A stretch of DNA of 64,000 bases, taken from the NCBI RefSeq assembly GCF_003086295.3, contig NC_092054.1, positions 52,187,353 through 52,251,352 on the forward strand, read 5' to 3'. The position numbers were made by a program, and so were the translations under genes. A model generated the notes under the pieces. It was given only the letters and a program-made list of their open reading frames with translations, made no database searches and was not told the DNA's origin. This DNA is from Arachis hypogaea (Eukaryota > Streptophyta > Magnoliopsida > Fabales > Fabaceae). This document shows, piece after piece, positions 43,236-53,811 of the stretch; position 1 is the stretch's first letter; each line of letters begins with the position of its first letter.

Positions 43236-44153
43236 TGGTGCACAAAATTGACTCCGCAATATTCTCACAGATAGACCGGCAAGTGCATCGAGTCGTCCAA
43301 GTAATACCTCAGGTGAGTGAGGGTCGATCCCACGGAGATTGTTGGTTTGAATAAGCAATGGCTATCTTGTAGATCTTAGTCAGGCGGATAGAAAATATAG
43401 TAACAGGATAAAGATAGAATTACTTAAGTGGTGTGAAATCAATGATAGGAGAATGGTTGAGGCTTCGGAGATGCTTCCTCCTTCTGGATCAACTTTTCTC
43501 ACTGTCTACTTCAACTTTTGATGATTCATTCCATGGCAGGCTGTAAGTGATTAATGCCAGGTTAGTGGTCATTAATCTCCTCTGCTTCAGATCAAACGCC
43601 AGGTCAGTGGTCATCCAATCTGAACGGGTTGAAGCTTCTGCAGTCCATTCCTTTGGTGATCCTACTCAAAGTGCTACAGACATGGTCGGATCTTCCGGAT
43701 CAGAGAATGCTGCTCCATTGATTATTCTAGACTATACCATAAAGGCCCTAATCGTCCTGTACCTCGGCTGAACTGATGTCTCATAGTCCCCAACGAAGTC
43801 GTGGATTAGCCGTCTAAGAGATGTATAATCAAGCTTGTGGTTCAGTACTATCCCGCCAAGGACTCGCAAGAACCCATGTAGAATTGGGATGACGGTCAAG
43901 TTACACTCCCAATTCATTAGGATGAAGAACGAAGATACATCTTAGAATAGAATAAAGCATAGATTGAAATAGAACAATGATATTATTAATCCATAAGAAT
44001 CAACAGAGCTCCTAACCTTAACCTAAGAGCTTAGTGACTCAAAGCTTACAGAAAGTAGTAATGTATTCAAAAATATGGCATAAAAGCTCTGAACAAGGGT
44101 GATCCTTATTCTATATATACTAATCTAATAACTAAGAAGTACAAAAGTATGAT
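43236..44153 (-). mobile_element. M: 5' LTR, 3' part (cut by P)
   Basis: Aligns with the 3' LTR of M from its GCACCA end (43236) to the point equivalent to 11527, where P begins. About 570 bp (the counterpart of 11528-12099) should lie beyond P. U5 hairpin at 43307-43322. Confidence 0.85.
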
Positions 44154-45687
44154 TGATGAGCAGATAATTTATACGCTTTTTGGCATTGTTTTTACATAGT
44201 TTTTAGTAGGATTTAATTAGTTTTTAGTATATTTTTATTAGTTTTTAAATAAAAATCACATTTCTGGACTTTACTATGAGTTTGTGTGTTTTTCTGTGAT
44301 TTCATATATTTTCTGGCTGAAATTGAGGGACCTGAGCAAAAATCTGATTCAGAGGCTGAAAAAGGACTGCAGATGCTGTTGGATTCTGACCTCCCTTCAC
44401 TAAAAGTGGATTTTCTGGAGCTACAGGAGTTCAAATGGCGCGCTCTCAACTGCGTTGGAAAGTAGACATCCAGGGCTTTCCAGAAATATATAATAGTCCA
44501 TACTTTGCCCGAGTTTAGATGACGCAAACTGGCATTCAACGCCAGTTCTCTGCCCTATTCTGGCATTAAACGCCAGAAACAGGTTACAAGTTGGAGTTAA
44601 ACGCCCAAAACAAGTTACAACCTGGCTTTTAACTCCAAAAACAGCCTAGACACGTGTAAAGCTCAAGTCTCAGCCCCCAACACACACCAACTGGGCCCCG
44701 GAAGTGGATTTCTGCACTATCTATCATAGTTTACTCATTTTCTGTAAACCTAGGTTACTAGTTTAGTATTTAAACAACTTTTAGAGATTTATTTTGTAGC
44801 TCATGAAATTTTCACATTTTACATTGTATTTCTGACGGCATGAGTCTCTAAACCCCATGGTTGGGGGTGAGGAGCTCTGCTGTGTTTCGATGAATTAATG
44901 CAATTACTACAGTTTTCCATTCAATCACGCTTGTCTCTATTCTAAGATATTCACTCGCACTTCGTCCTGATGAATGTGATGATCTATGACACTCATCACC
45001 ATTCTCATCCTATGAACGCGTGCCTGACAACCACTTCCATTCTACCTTAGATTGAGTGTATATCTCTTAGCCTCTTGGTTCATGATCAGAGTCTTCGTGG
45101 TATGGGCAGCCATTCCTGAGATCCGAAAAGTCTAAAACTTGTCTGTGGTATTCCGAGTAGGATCTGGGAGGGGATGACTGTGACGAGCTTCAAACTCACG
45201 AGTGCTGGGCGTAGTGGCAGACGCAAAAGGATCAATGGATCCTATTCCAACATGAGTGAGAACCGACAGATGATTAGCCGTGCGGTGACAGCGCATTTGG
45301 ACCATTTTCACTGAGAGGACGGATGGTAACCATTGACAACGGTGATCCACCAACATACAGCTTGCCGTGGAAGGAGCCTTGCGTGCGTGAAGAAGAAGAC
45401 AGTAGGAAAGCAGAGATTTGGAAGACAGAGCATCTCCAAATCCACAATCTGTTCTCCATTACTGCATAACCAGTATTATTTAATTTATGCTATTTACTCT
45501 TCATAAACCCAATCATTTTTATTACTAATTTCCTGACTAAGAATTACAAAATAACCATAGCTTGCTTCAAGCCAACAATCTCTGTGGGATCGACCCTTAC
45601 TCACGTAAGGTATTACTTGGACGACCCAGTGCACTTGCTGGTTAGTGGTACGAGTTGTGAAAAGTGTGATTTACAATTCGTGCACCA
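44154..45687 (+). mobile_element. P: 5' LTR (LTR-A), 1534 bp
   Basis: TGATGAGCAG to CGTGCACCA. It has no PBS relic at its 3' end and no clear TATAAA box (AGTATTTAAACAAC instead, about 44766). The R-region hairpin ACCCC/GGGGT is at 44852-44868. U5 is as in the relatives. Confidence 0.85.
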
Positions 45688-45693
45688 AGTTTT

Positions 45694-45711
45694 TGGCACC
45701 GTTGCCGGGGA
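45694..45711 (+). promoter_or_regulatory. P: primer-binding site (tRNA-Asp)
   Basis: TGGCACCGTTGCCGGGGA, one mismatch to the tRNA-Asp complement. Confidence 0.9.
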
Positions 45712-47096
45712 TTGTTCGAGTTTAGACAACTGACGGTTTATTTTGTTGCTTAGATTAGGAAAAATTTATCTTTTTGTTTAGAGTCACTAAAATTACGTCT
45801 TCTATTATTATTTTTGGTTGAAATTTTTTTTAAATCCTTATTTTCTCTTTTTAAATTTTTCAAAAATTTTTCTAAACTAATAATTGGGTTTTTTCTGTTT
45901 GAGTTTAGTTTCATGTTTTAAGTTTGGTGTCAATTGCATGTTTTTACTTTCTTTTAAATTTTCGAGTTTGTGTTCATAGTTCTTTCTTGATCTTCAAGTT
46001 GTTCTTGCTATTTTTCCTGTTTGATCTTTAGTTTTTCCTGTTCTGTGTATTTTCTTGTTTTTCTTGTGCGTTTTCAAATTATCAATATTAAAAAAAATAA
46101 TTTATATACATTAAATACCTTTTTTGAAACACGTTAAATTTATAGCTCAGTTGGCTAGAGCGTTGTGCTTATGTTCTTGGTAATTGGGTATCTTCCTTTT
46201 AAAACTTTTTCAAAAATAATTTTTCTTTGATTAATTCTTGTGTCAACTTTTAAGTTTGGTGTTCTTTTTATGTTCTTGAGTCTTTGAATTTTATTCTTGT
46301 TGTTCTTGGTAACATCTTGACCTTCAAAGTGTTCTTGGTGTTCATCTTGACATTCAAAGTTTTCTTATTTGTTTTCTTTGTTTTGATCTAAAAATTCTAA
46401 GTTTGGTGTCATTTTATTGTTTTTCTCTTTCCTCATTAAATTAAAAAAAAAACATATTTTCTCTTTATTTTAAGTAATTTTCAAAATTTACATAAGAATT
46501 TCATATTTTTATTTTAAAATTTCTATTTTATCTTATCTTAGTTTTAAAAATTTCGAAATTCAAATCTTTTTCAAAAAAAATCATATCTTTTTCAAAAACT
46601 TATCTTATCTTATTTCAAATTTCAAATTTCAACTTCTAAATTTCAAAACTCAAATTACAAATTTCAAATTTCAAAATTTAATTTTCAAATTTAAAATTTA
46701 AATTTCAAAACTTTTTAATTTAAATCCCTTATCTTCTCTTACCTACTTTATCTTATCTTTTCTAATCTCAAATCTTAAAATCAAATCTTTTTCATATCTT
46801 TTCTTTTTTTTATTTTTTATTTTATTTTATTTTCTTACAAGTATCTTTAATTTTAAGACATATCTTTTTTCAAAACTTCCTACCCAATTTCTCTCTCTTC
46901 ATTTTTTTTCGAAAATCCTCACCCACATCTTTTTCAAATCTTTTTAATTAATTAATTTAGTTTTCAATTTTTTTATTTCTTTTTCTTCAAATTTTTTAAA
47001 TTATAGTCAATTTTTCATTTATTTTATTTTATTTTAATTTCAAATTTCAAAAAAAAATATTTTATTTGCAATCCGCATCATCTCACTTTCTCCATC
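45712..47096 (+). other. P: untranslated leader
   Basis: TAAGTTTGGTGT words (about 45918, 46251, 46398), a tRNA-like fragment (46143-46174), and TTTCAAATTTC tracts. The donor found in relatives is lost (AGATTAGGAAAA). No gene. Confidence 0.65.
46143..46174 (+). other. tRNA 5'-half-like fragment in P leader
   Basis: TAGCTCAGTTGGCTAGAGCG is a canonical D-arm with Pol III A box, continuing with TTGTGCTTA as in the anticodon stem of plant tRNA-Ile. No T-arm or B box follows, so it is not a tRNA gene. Confidence 0.5.
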
Positions 47097-47204
47097 ATGG
47101 ACCAAAGTGGAAATGAATAGTCTAGAAGGACTCTGGGGTCATATACTAACCCCATTACTGTTGCATATGGGAGTAGCATCTGTATACCTCCTATCAATGG
47201 AGAA
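47097..47204 (+). pseudogene. gag: P: gag N-terminal fragment
   Basis: ATG GAC CAA AGT GGA AAT GAA, then TAG, then SRRTLGSYTNPITVAYGSSI. This aligns with the start of M gag (MDPNGNK). Homology ends at 47204, where Q-type 3' sequence begins. The continuation of P coding sequence is at 57863. Confidence 0.65.
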
Positions 47205-47593
47205 AGAGTGTGCTTAAGAACCCTAGACACCTCTAATTGGGAACTTTAGCAAAGATGAGTCACAATCTGAAAAGGTTCACCCAGTTATGTGTCTGTGGCA
47301 TTTATGTATCCGGTGGTAATACTGGAAAACAAAGTGCTTAGGACCACGGCCAACACTCATAAAGTAGCTGTGTTCAAGAATCAACATACTGAACTAGGAG
47401 AATCAATAACACTATCTGAATTCTAAGTTCCTATAAATGCCAATCATTCTGAACCTCAATGGATAAAGTGAGATGCTAAAACTATTCAAGAGGCAAAAAG
47501 CTACAAGTCCCGCTCATCTGATTGGAGCTAAGTTTCATTGATATTTTGGAATTTATAGTATCTTCTCTTCTTTTTATCCTATTTGATTTTTAG
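47205..47593 (+). other. Q: 3' non-coding block of truncated copy
   Basis: Same conserved words as E1 (GTGTGCTTAAGAACC, ATCCGGTGGTAATACTGGAA). Starts abruptly at the junction with P gag. Confidence 0.7.
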
Positions 47594-47628
47594 TTGCTTG
47601 GGGACAAGCAACAATTTAAGTTTGGTGT
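47594..47628 (+). promoter_or_regulatory. Q: 3' hairpin + TAAGTTTGGTGT module (before LTR-B)
   Basis: TTGCTTG-GGGA-CAAGCAA, CAATT, TAAGTTTGGTGT, then LTR-B. Confidence 0.8.
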
Positions 47629-47630
47629 TG

Positions 47631-49287
47631 TGATGAGCGGATAATTTATACGCTTTTTGGCATTATTTTTACATAGTTTTCAGTATGATTTAGTTAGTTT
47701 TTTGTATATTTTTATTAGTTTTTAATTAAAATTCACATTTTTGGACTTTACTATGAGTCTGTGTGTTTTTCTGTAATTTTAGGTATTTTCTGACTGAAAT
47801 TGAGGGACTTGAGCAAAAATCAGATTCAGAGGTTGAAGAAGGACTGCAGATGCTGTTGGATTCTGACCTCCCTGCACTCAAAGTGGATTTTTTGGAGCTA
47901 CAGAACTCCAAATGGTGCGCTCTCAATTGCGTTGGAAAGTAGACATCCAGGGCTTTCCAGCAATATATAATAGTCTATACTTTGATTAAGGATAGACGAC
48001 GTAAACTGGCGTTGAACGCCAGTTCCATGCTGCATTCTGGAGTTAAACGCCAGAAACAGGTTGCAAAGTGGAGTTAAACGCCAAAAACAGGTTACAAACT
48101 GGCGTTCAACTCCAAGAAAGACCTCTACACGTGTAAAGCTCAATGCTCAGCCCAAGCACACACCAAGTGGGCCCCGGAAGTGGATTTCTACATCAATTAC
48201 TTATCTCTGTAAACCCTAGTAACTAATTTTTATAAATAGGACTTTTTACTATTGAGTTTTCATCTTTAGTTTCATCTTTAGATCACGTTTGGGGGCTGGC
48301 CTCTCGGCCATGCCTGGACCTTCATCACTTATGTATTTTCAACGGTAGAGTTTCTACACACTATAGATTAAGGTGTGGAGCTCTGCTGTTCCTCAAAGAT
48401 TAATGCAAAGTACTATTGTTTTTCTATTCAATTCAACTTATTCCGCTTCTAAGATATTCATTCGCACTTCAATATGATGGATGTGATGATCGTGAAAGTC
48501 ATCATCATTCTCAAATTATGAACGCATGCCTAACAACCACTTCCGTTCTACCTTAGATTGAATGGATATCTCTTGGATATCTAATACAGGGGACCGAGTC
48601 CGAGTTATTAGTGTCTTCGTGGTATAAGTTAGAACCCATGGATGGCCATTCTTGAGATCCGGAAAGTCTAAACCTTGTCTGTGGTATTCCGAGTAGGATC
48701 TGGGAAGGGATGGCTGTGACGAGCTTCAAACTCGCGAGTGCTGGGCGTAGTGACAGACGCAAAAGGATCAATGGATCCTATTCCAGTATGATCGAGAACC
48801 GACAGATGAATAGCCGTGCTGTGACAGAGCATCTTGGACCATTTTCACTGAGAGGACGGGAAGTAGCCATTGACAACGGTGATGCCCAACATACAGCTTG
48901 CCATGGAAAGGAGTAGGAAGGATTGGACGAAGACAGAAGGAAAGCAGAGGTTCAGAGGGACGAAAGCATCTCTATACGCTTATCTGAAATTCTCACCAAT
49001 GAATTAAATAAGTATCTCTATCCTATTTTAATTATCTTTTAGTACACTATAATCTCTTAGTACATTTGAATCCGCCTGACTGAGATTTACAAGGTGACCA
49101 TAGCTTGCTTCAAGCTGACAATCTCTGTGGGATCGGCCCTTACTCACGTAAGGTTTATTACTTGGACGACCCAGTGCACTTGCTGGTTAGTTGTACGAAG
49201 TTGTGAAACATAATTAAGAACATGAACGTGCGTATTGAGTTTTTAGGGCCGTTACCAAGGAAGGAATGATCACAATTTCGCACACCA
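47631..49287 (+). mobile_element. Q: LTR-B, 1657 bp
   Basis: TGATGAGCGG to CGCACACCA. TATA TTATAAATAG near 48230, PBS relic TAGGGCCGTTACCAAGGA at 49244-49261 (13/18). Confidence 0.88.
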
Positions 49288-49293
49288 AATTTT

Positions 49294-49311
49294 TGGCACC
49301 GTTGCCGGGGA
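49294..49311 (+). promoter_or_regulatory. Q: primer-binding site
   Basis: TGGCACCGTTGCCGGGGA, one mismatch to the tRNA-Asp complement. Confidence 0.92.
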
Positions 49312-51186
49312 TTGTTCGAGTTTGGACAACTGACGGTTCATCTTGTTGCTCAGATTAGGTAACTTTATTTTAATTTTAACCTTTTTGTTTTTATTATTCC
49401 TATTTCGAAAAAATAAAAAAAATTATTTTCAAAAATATATCTTTCTTCAGAATTTTTAAGAATGAATTCTAGTGTTTCATGATGATTTGTTGAATCCTGG
49501 CTGGCTGTAAAGCCATGTCTAAATTCTTTTAGACTGAGGCTTCAACTAATCACTTCAATGCATGTAATGTCCTGCTGAAGCTTGGCTGGCCATTGGCCAT
49601 GTCTAGTGTTTTGGACCAGAGCTTTCACTGAAAGCTTGGCTGGCTAGTGAGCCATGTCTAATTCCTGGACTGGAGCTTTAGACTAATATTGCAAGATTCC
49701 TGGAATTCCTATTAAAAATTTTGAAATCCTTATTTTTCTTTTTCAAAATAATTTTCGAAAAACACAAAAAATTTATAAAATCATAAAATCAAAAATAATT
49801 TTGTATTTCTTGTTTGAGTCTAGTGTCAATTTTTAAGTTTGGTGTCAATTGCATCTTTTTAATTTTTCTTGAAAATTTTCGAAAAATTCATGCATGGTAT
49901 TCTTCATGATCTTCAAGTTGTTCTTGATAAGTCTTCTTGTTTGATCTTTAAAATTTATTGTTTTGTGTATTTTCTTGTTTTTCATATGCATTCTTGAATT
50001 CTTAGTGTCTAAATATTAAAAATTTCTAAGTTTGGTGTCTTGCATGTTTTTCTTTTCTTAAAAATTTTTCAAAAATAAGTTCTTGGTGTTCATCTTGACA
50101 TTCAAAGTGTTCTTGGTGTTCATCTTGACATTCAAAGTGTTCTTGGTGTTCATCTTGACATTCATAGTGTTCTTGCATGCATCACATATTTTGATCCAAA
50201 ATTTTCATGCATTGAGTCTTTTTAATGTTTTTCTCTTTCATCATTAAAAATTCAAAAATCAAAAAAATATCTTTCCCTTTTTCACTCATAAATTTTCAAA
50301 AATTTGAGTTGACTTTTTCAAAACTTTTTAAAATTTAGTTATTTCTTATAAGTCAAATCAAATTTTCAATTTAAAAATCTTATCTTTTCAAAATCTTTTT
50401 CAAAAATCAAATCTTTTTCATTTTTCTTATTTATTTTCGAAAATTTTAAAAATCTTTTTCAAAAATCTTTTTCTTAATTTTATCTCATAATTTTCGAAAA
50501 TATTATCAACAATTAATGTTTTGATTCAAAAATTTCAAGTTTGTTACTTTCTTGTTAAGAAAGATTCAAACTTTAAGTTCTAGAATCATCTCTTGTGATT
50601 ACTTGTGAGTCAAGTCATTAATTTTGATTTTAAAATTCAAATCTTTTTCAAAACTAATTTTAATCATATCTTTCTATCATATATTTTTAAATTATATCTT
50701 TTTCAAAAATTTGATTTTAAAATATCTTTTCTAACTTCTTATCTTCTTACCTTTTCAAAATTGATTTTCAAATCTTTTTCAACTAACTAATTGACTTTTT
50801 GTTTGTTTCTTATCTTTTTCAAAACCACCTAACTACTCTTCCCTCTCTAATTTTCCAAAATACCTCCCTCTTTTTCAAAAATTCTTTTTAATTAATCAAT
50901 TGTTTTAAATTTTAATTTTAATTTTATTTCCCCTTTAATTTTCGAAAATCATCAACTCCTTTTCAAAAATTATTTTCGAAAACTTCTCTCTCTCATCTTC
51001 TTCTATTTATTTAATTACTGACTAACACTTCTCTTCATCTCATATCTCTGCTCCTATCCTCACCCTTGTGTTTGGATTATCCATTCTTCTTCACTCTTAT
51101 TCCCTTTCTTCTTCTACTAACAATAAGGAACCTCTTTACTGTAACATAGAGGATTCCTCTTCTTTTCTTATTCTCTTCTCTTTCAT
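49312..51186 (+). other. Q: untranslated leader
   Basis: Donor-like AGATTAG/GTAACT (GT 49359-49360). TAAGTTTGGTGT near 49833 and 50027. Three perfect or nearly perfect 30-bp repeats at 50081-50170. TTTTCAAAAATC tracts to gag. No gene. Confidence 0.7.
50081..50170 (+). repeat. Q leader: 30-bp tandem repeat, 3 copies
   Basis: Unit TCTTGGTGTTCATCTTGACA plus ATTCAAAGTG, three times head to tail. E2, E5 and P have one or two degenerate copies. Confidence 0.9.
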
Positions 51187-52832
51187 ATGAGCAGGAACAA
51201 GGAAAAGAGCATTCTTGTTGAAGCTGATCCAGAATCTGAAAGGACTCTGAAGAGGAAACTAAGAGAAGCTAAATTGCAACAATCCAGAGACAACCTTACT
51301 GAAATTTTCGAATAAGAAAAGGAGATGGCAGCCGAACCTAACAACAATAATGCAAGGAGGATGCTTGGTGATTATACTACACCTACTTCCAAGTTTAATG
51401 GAAGAAGCATCTCAATCCCTACCATTGGAGCAAACAATTTTGAGCTGAAACCTCAATTAGTTGCTCTAATGCAACAGAACTGCAAATTCCATGGACTTCC
51501 ATCAGAAGATCCCTATCAGTTTTTAACTGAATTCTTGCAGATCTGTGATACTGTTAAGACCAATGGGGTTGATCCCGAGGTCTACAGGCTTATGCTTTTC
51601 CCGTTTGCTGTAAGAGACAGAGCTAGAGTATGGTTGGACTCTCAACCTAAAGATAGCCTGAACTCTTGGGATAAGCTGGTCATGGCTTTCTTAGCTAAGT
51701 TCTTTCCTCCTCAAAAGCTTAGTAAGCTTAAAGTGGATGTTCAAACCTTCAGACAGAAAGAAGGTGAATCCTCTATGAAGCTTGGGAGAGATATAAGCAA
51801 CTGACCAGAAAGTGCCCTTTTGACATGCTTTCAGAATGGACCATTCTGGATATATTCTATGATGGTCTATCTGAGCTATCAAAGATGTCATTGGACCATT
51901 CTGTAGGTGGATCCATTCACCTAAAGAAAACGCCTGCAGAAGCTCAAGAACTCATTGACATGGTTGCTAATAACCAGTTCATGTACACTTCTGAGAGGAA
52001 TCCTGTGAGTAATGGGACGCCTCAGAAGAAGGGAGTTCTTGAAATTGATACTCTGAATGCCATATTGGCTCAGAATAAAATATTGACTCAGCAAGTCAAT
52101 ATGATTTCTCAGAGTCTGAATGGAATGCAAGCTGCATCCAACAGTACTCAAGAGGCATCTTCTGAAGAAGAAGCTTATGATCCTAAGAACCCTGCAATAG
52201 CAGAGGTGAATTACATGGGTGAACCCTATGGAAACACCTATAATCCCTCATGGATAAATCATCCAAATCTCTCATGGAAGGATCAAAAGCCTTAACAAGG
52301 CTTTAATAATGGTGGAAGAAACAGGTTTAGCAATAGCAAGCCTTTTCCATCATCCACTCAGCAAAAGACAGAGAGTTCTGAGCAGACCCAATCTAGCTTG
52401 GCAAACATAGTCTCTGATCTATCTAAGGCCACTCTAAGTTTTATGAATGAAACAAGGTCTTCCATTAGAAATTTGGAAGCACAAGTGGGCCAGCTGAGTA
52501 AAAGGATCACTGAAACCCCTCTTAGTACTCTCCCAAGCAATACGGAAGAAAATCCTAAGAGAGAATGCAAAGCCATTGATTTAACCATCATGGCCGAACC
52601 TGCAAGGGAGGAGGAGAACCTGAATGAGGACTACCTTGTATTTAAGGCCCAAGGCTATCCTTCTATAACAATGGAGAGCAAGCATGAAAAGCTTCTCTCA
52701 GTACAGAGTCAAACAAAGCCCCCACAATCAAACTCTAAGTTTGGTGTTGGGAGGCCTCAGCCAAACTCTAAATTTGGTGTTGAATCCCCACATCCAAACT
52801 CTAAGTTTGGTGTTGGGAGTCTACAAAATTGA
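51187..52832 (+). pseudogene. gag: Q: gag with stop, frameshift and protease deletion
   Basis: ATG at 51187 opens the 46-codon N-terminal extension, closed by TAA at 51313-51315. The inner Met at 51325 then gives an open frame to a one-base deletion near 51768, after which gag continues in another frame to TAA at 52293-52295 and on to 52832. Capsid blocks are as in E2 (FAVRDRARVWLDSQPKDSLN). After EENLNE the sequence jumps to DYLVFKAQGYPS, so the protease core (about 600 bp relative to E1) is deleted. The SKFGV repeats remain. Confidence 0.8.
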
Positions 52833-52886
52833 CCTGATCACCTGTGTGGCTCCGTGAGAGCCCACTGTCAAGCTATTGACATTAAA

Positions 52887-52912
52887 GAAGCGCTTGTTGG
52901 GAGGCAACCCAA
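52887..52912 (+). promoter_or_regulatory. Q: post-pol stem-loop
   Basis: TTGGGAGGCAACCCAA preceded by GAAGCGCTTG, as in E2. Confidence 0.6.
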
Positions 52913-53058
52913 TTTTTTTTTTTCTAATTCTATTTTTTTTATTGTTCTTTCATGTTTTATTAGGTTCATGATCATGTGGAGTCACAAAATAATTATAAAA
53001 ATTAAAAACAAAATCAAAAACAGCAGAAGAAAAATCACACCCTGGAGGAAAGACTTAC

Positions 53059-53198
53059 TGGCGTTTAAACGCCAGTAAGGAGCATCTGGCTGGCGTTCAA
53101 TGCCAGAAACATGCTGCATATGGGCATTGAATGCCCAGAACAAGCATCACTTCGGTGTTTAAACGCCAGAATTGTATGCAACGACGTTTTACACGCCT
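53059..53198 (+). repeat. Q: palindrome array
   Basis: About five units including TGGCGTTTAAACGCCA, TGGCGTTCAATGCCA and GGGCATTGAATGCCC. In the last one both arms carry the matching change. Confidence 0.8.
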
Positions 53199-53500
53199 AA
53201 TTGGTGTAGGGATGTAAATCCTTGACTCCTCAGGATCTGTGGACACCACAGGATCCCCACATACCTCCACTCACCTTCCCTCCTCATAATCCTATATCAC
53301 CCTTTCCCAAGAACCATTCACCAATCACCTCTAATTCCCCTCCAAAACCATCATACACCCACCTTCACCCATCCACTCAAATTCAAACCATCACTCCTTC
53401 CTTTTCACACATCATAACCACCTTAAACCCCCGGTGGCCGAACCCTTCCCACACCTCCATCTCCTTCATCTCTTCTTCTTCTCATCCTTCCTTTCTTCTT

Positions 53501-53536
53501 TTGCTCGGGGACGAGCAAACATTTTAAGTTTGGTGT
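53501..53536 (+). promoter_or_regulatory. Q: hairpin + TAAGTTTGGTGT module before ORF2
   Basis: TTGCTCG-GGGA-CGAGCAA, 6 nt, TAAGTTTGGTGT. Confidence 0.78.
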
Positions 53537-53574
53537 GGAAAAAGCATTGCTTTTTTTCATAACCACTAATACCT

Positions 53575-53811
53575 CAAGGGATGCACTTCCCTCCACAAAA
53601 CTATTGGGAGCAAATCAACACCTCCCTAGGAGAATTAAGTTCCAACATGGGACAACTAAGGGTGGAACACCAAGAGCACTCCATCATCCTCCATGAAATT
53701 AGAGAAGATCAAAGAGCTATGAGGGAGGAGCAACAAAGGCAAGGAAGAGACATAGAGGAGCTCAAAAGCACCATTGGTTCTTCAAGAAAAGGAAGACGCC
53801 ACCCTCACTAA
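53575..53811 (+). pseudogene. Q: ORF2 C-terminal remnant
   Basis: Only the last about 77 codons of ORF2 remain: MHFPPQNYWEQINTSLGELS, then REDQRAMREEQQRQGRDIEE and SRKGRRHPH. The N-terminal three quarters are deleted (the junction lies just after the pre-ORF2 leader). This leaves the coiled-coil-like tail, which is intact. Confidence 0.75.

Larger units (their letters stand above)
6917..44153 (-). mobile_element. M: autonomous-type Athila-like element, repeatedly interrupted
   Basis: Minus-strand element forming the backbone of the window. Its own parts are: 3' LTR (6917-7684 and 11432-12099), 3' non-coding block, ORF2 (13238-14341), integrase (15461-16392 and 27108-27597), RNase H/RT (38364-39872), protease, gag (to 41783), leader, PBS and 5' LTR (43236-44153, cut by P). 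The left flank ACCGC (6912-6916) is the candidate target duplication. Reading frames rejoin across E1 and E2, which establishes that both are later insertions. Confidence 0.85.
52833..53580 (+). other. Q: region between gag and ORF2 remnant
   Basis: Post-pol stem-loop (52887-52912), acceptor-like TTTATTAG/GTTCATG (AG 52962-52963), palindromes (53059-53198), C-rich tract. No TATATAAA box is seen here, unlike E1 and E2. The module follows at 53501-53536. Confidence 0.65.

Noticed and set aside
46143..46174. Functional tRNA gene
   Set aside because: No anticodon loop, T-arm, B box or 3' acceptor strand follows the D-arm.
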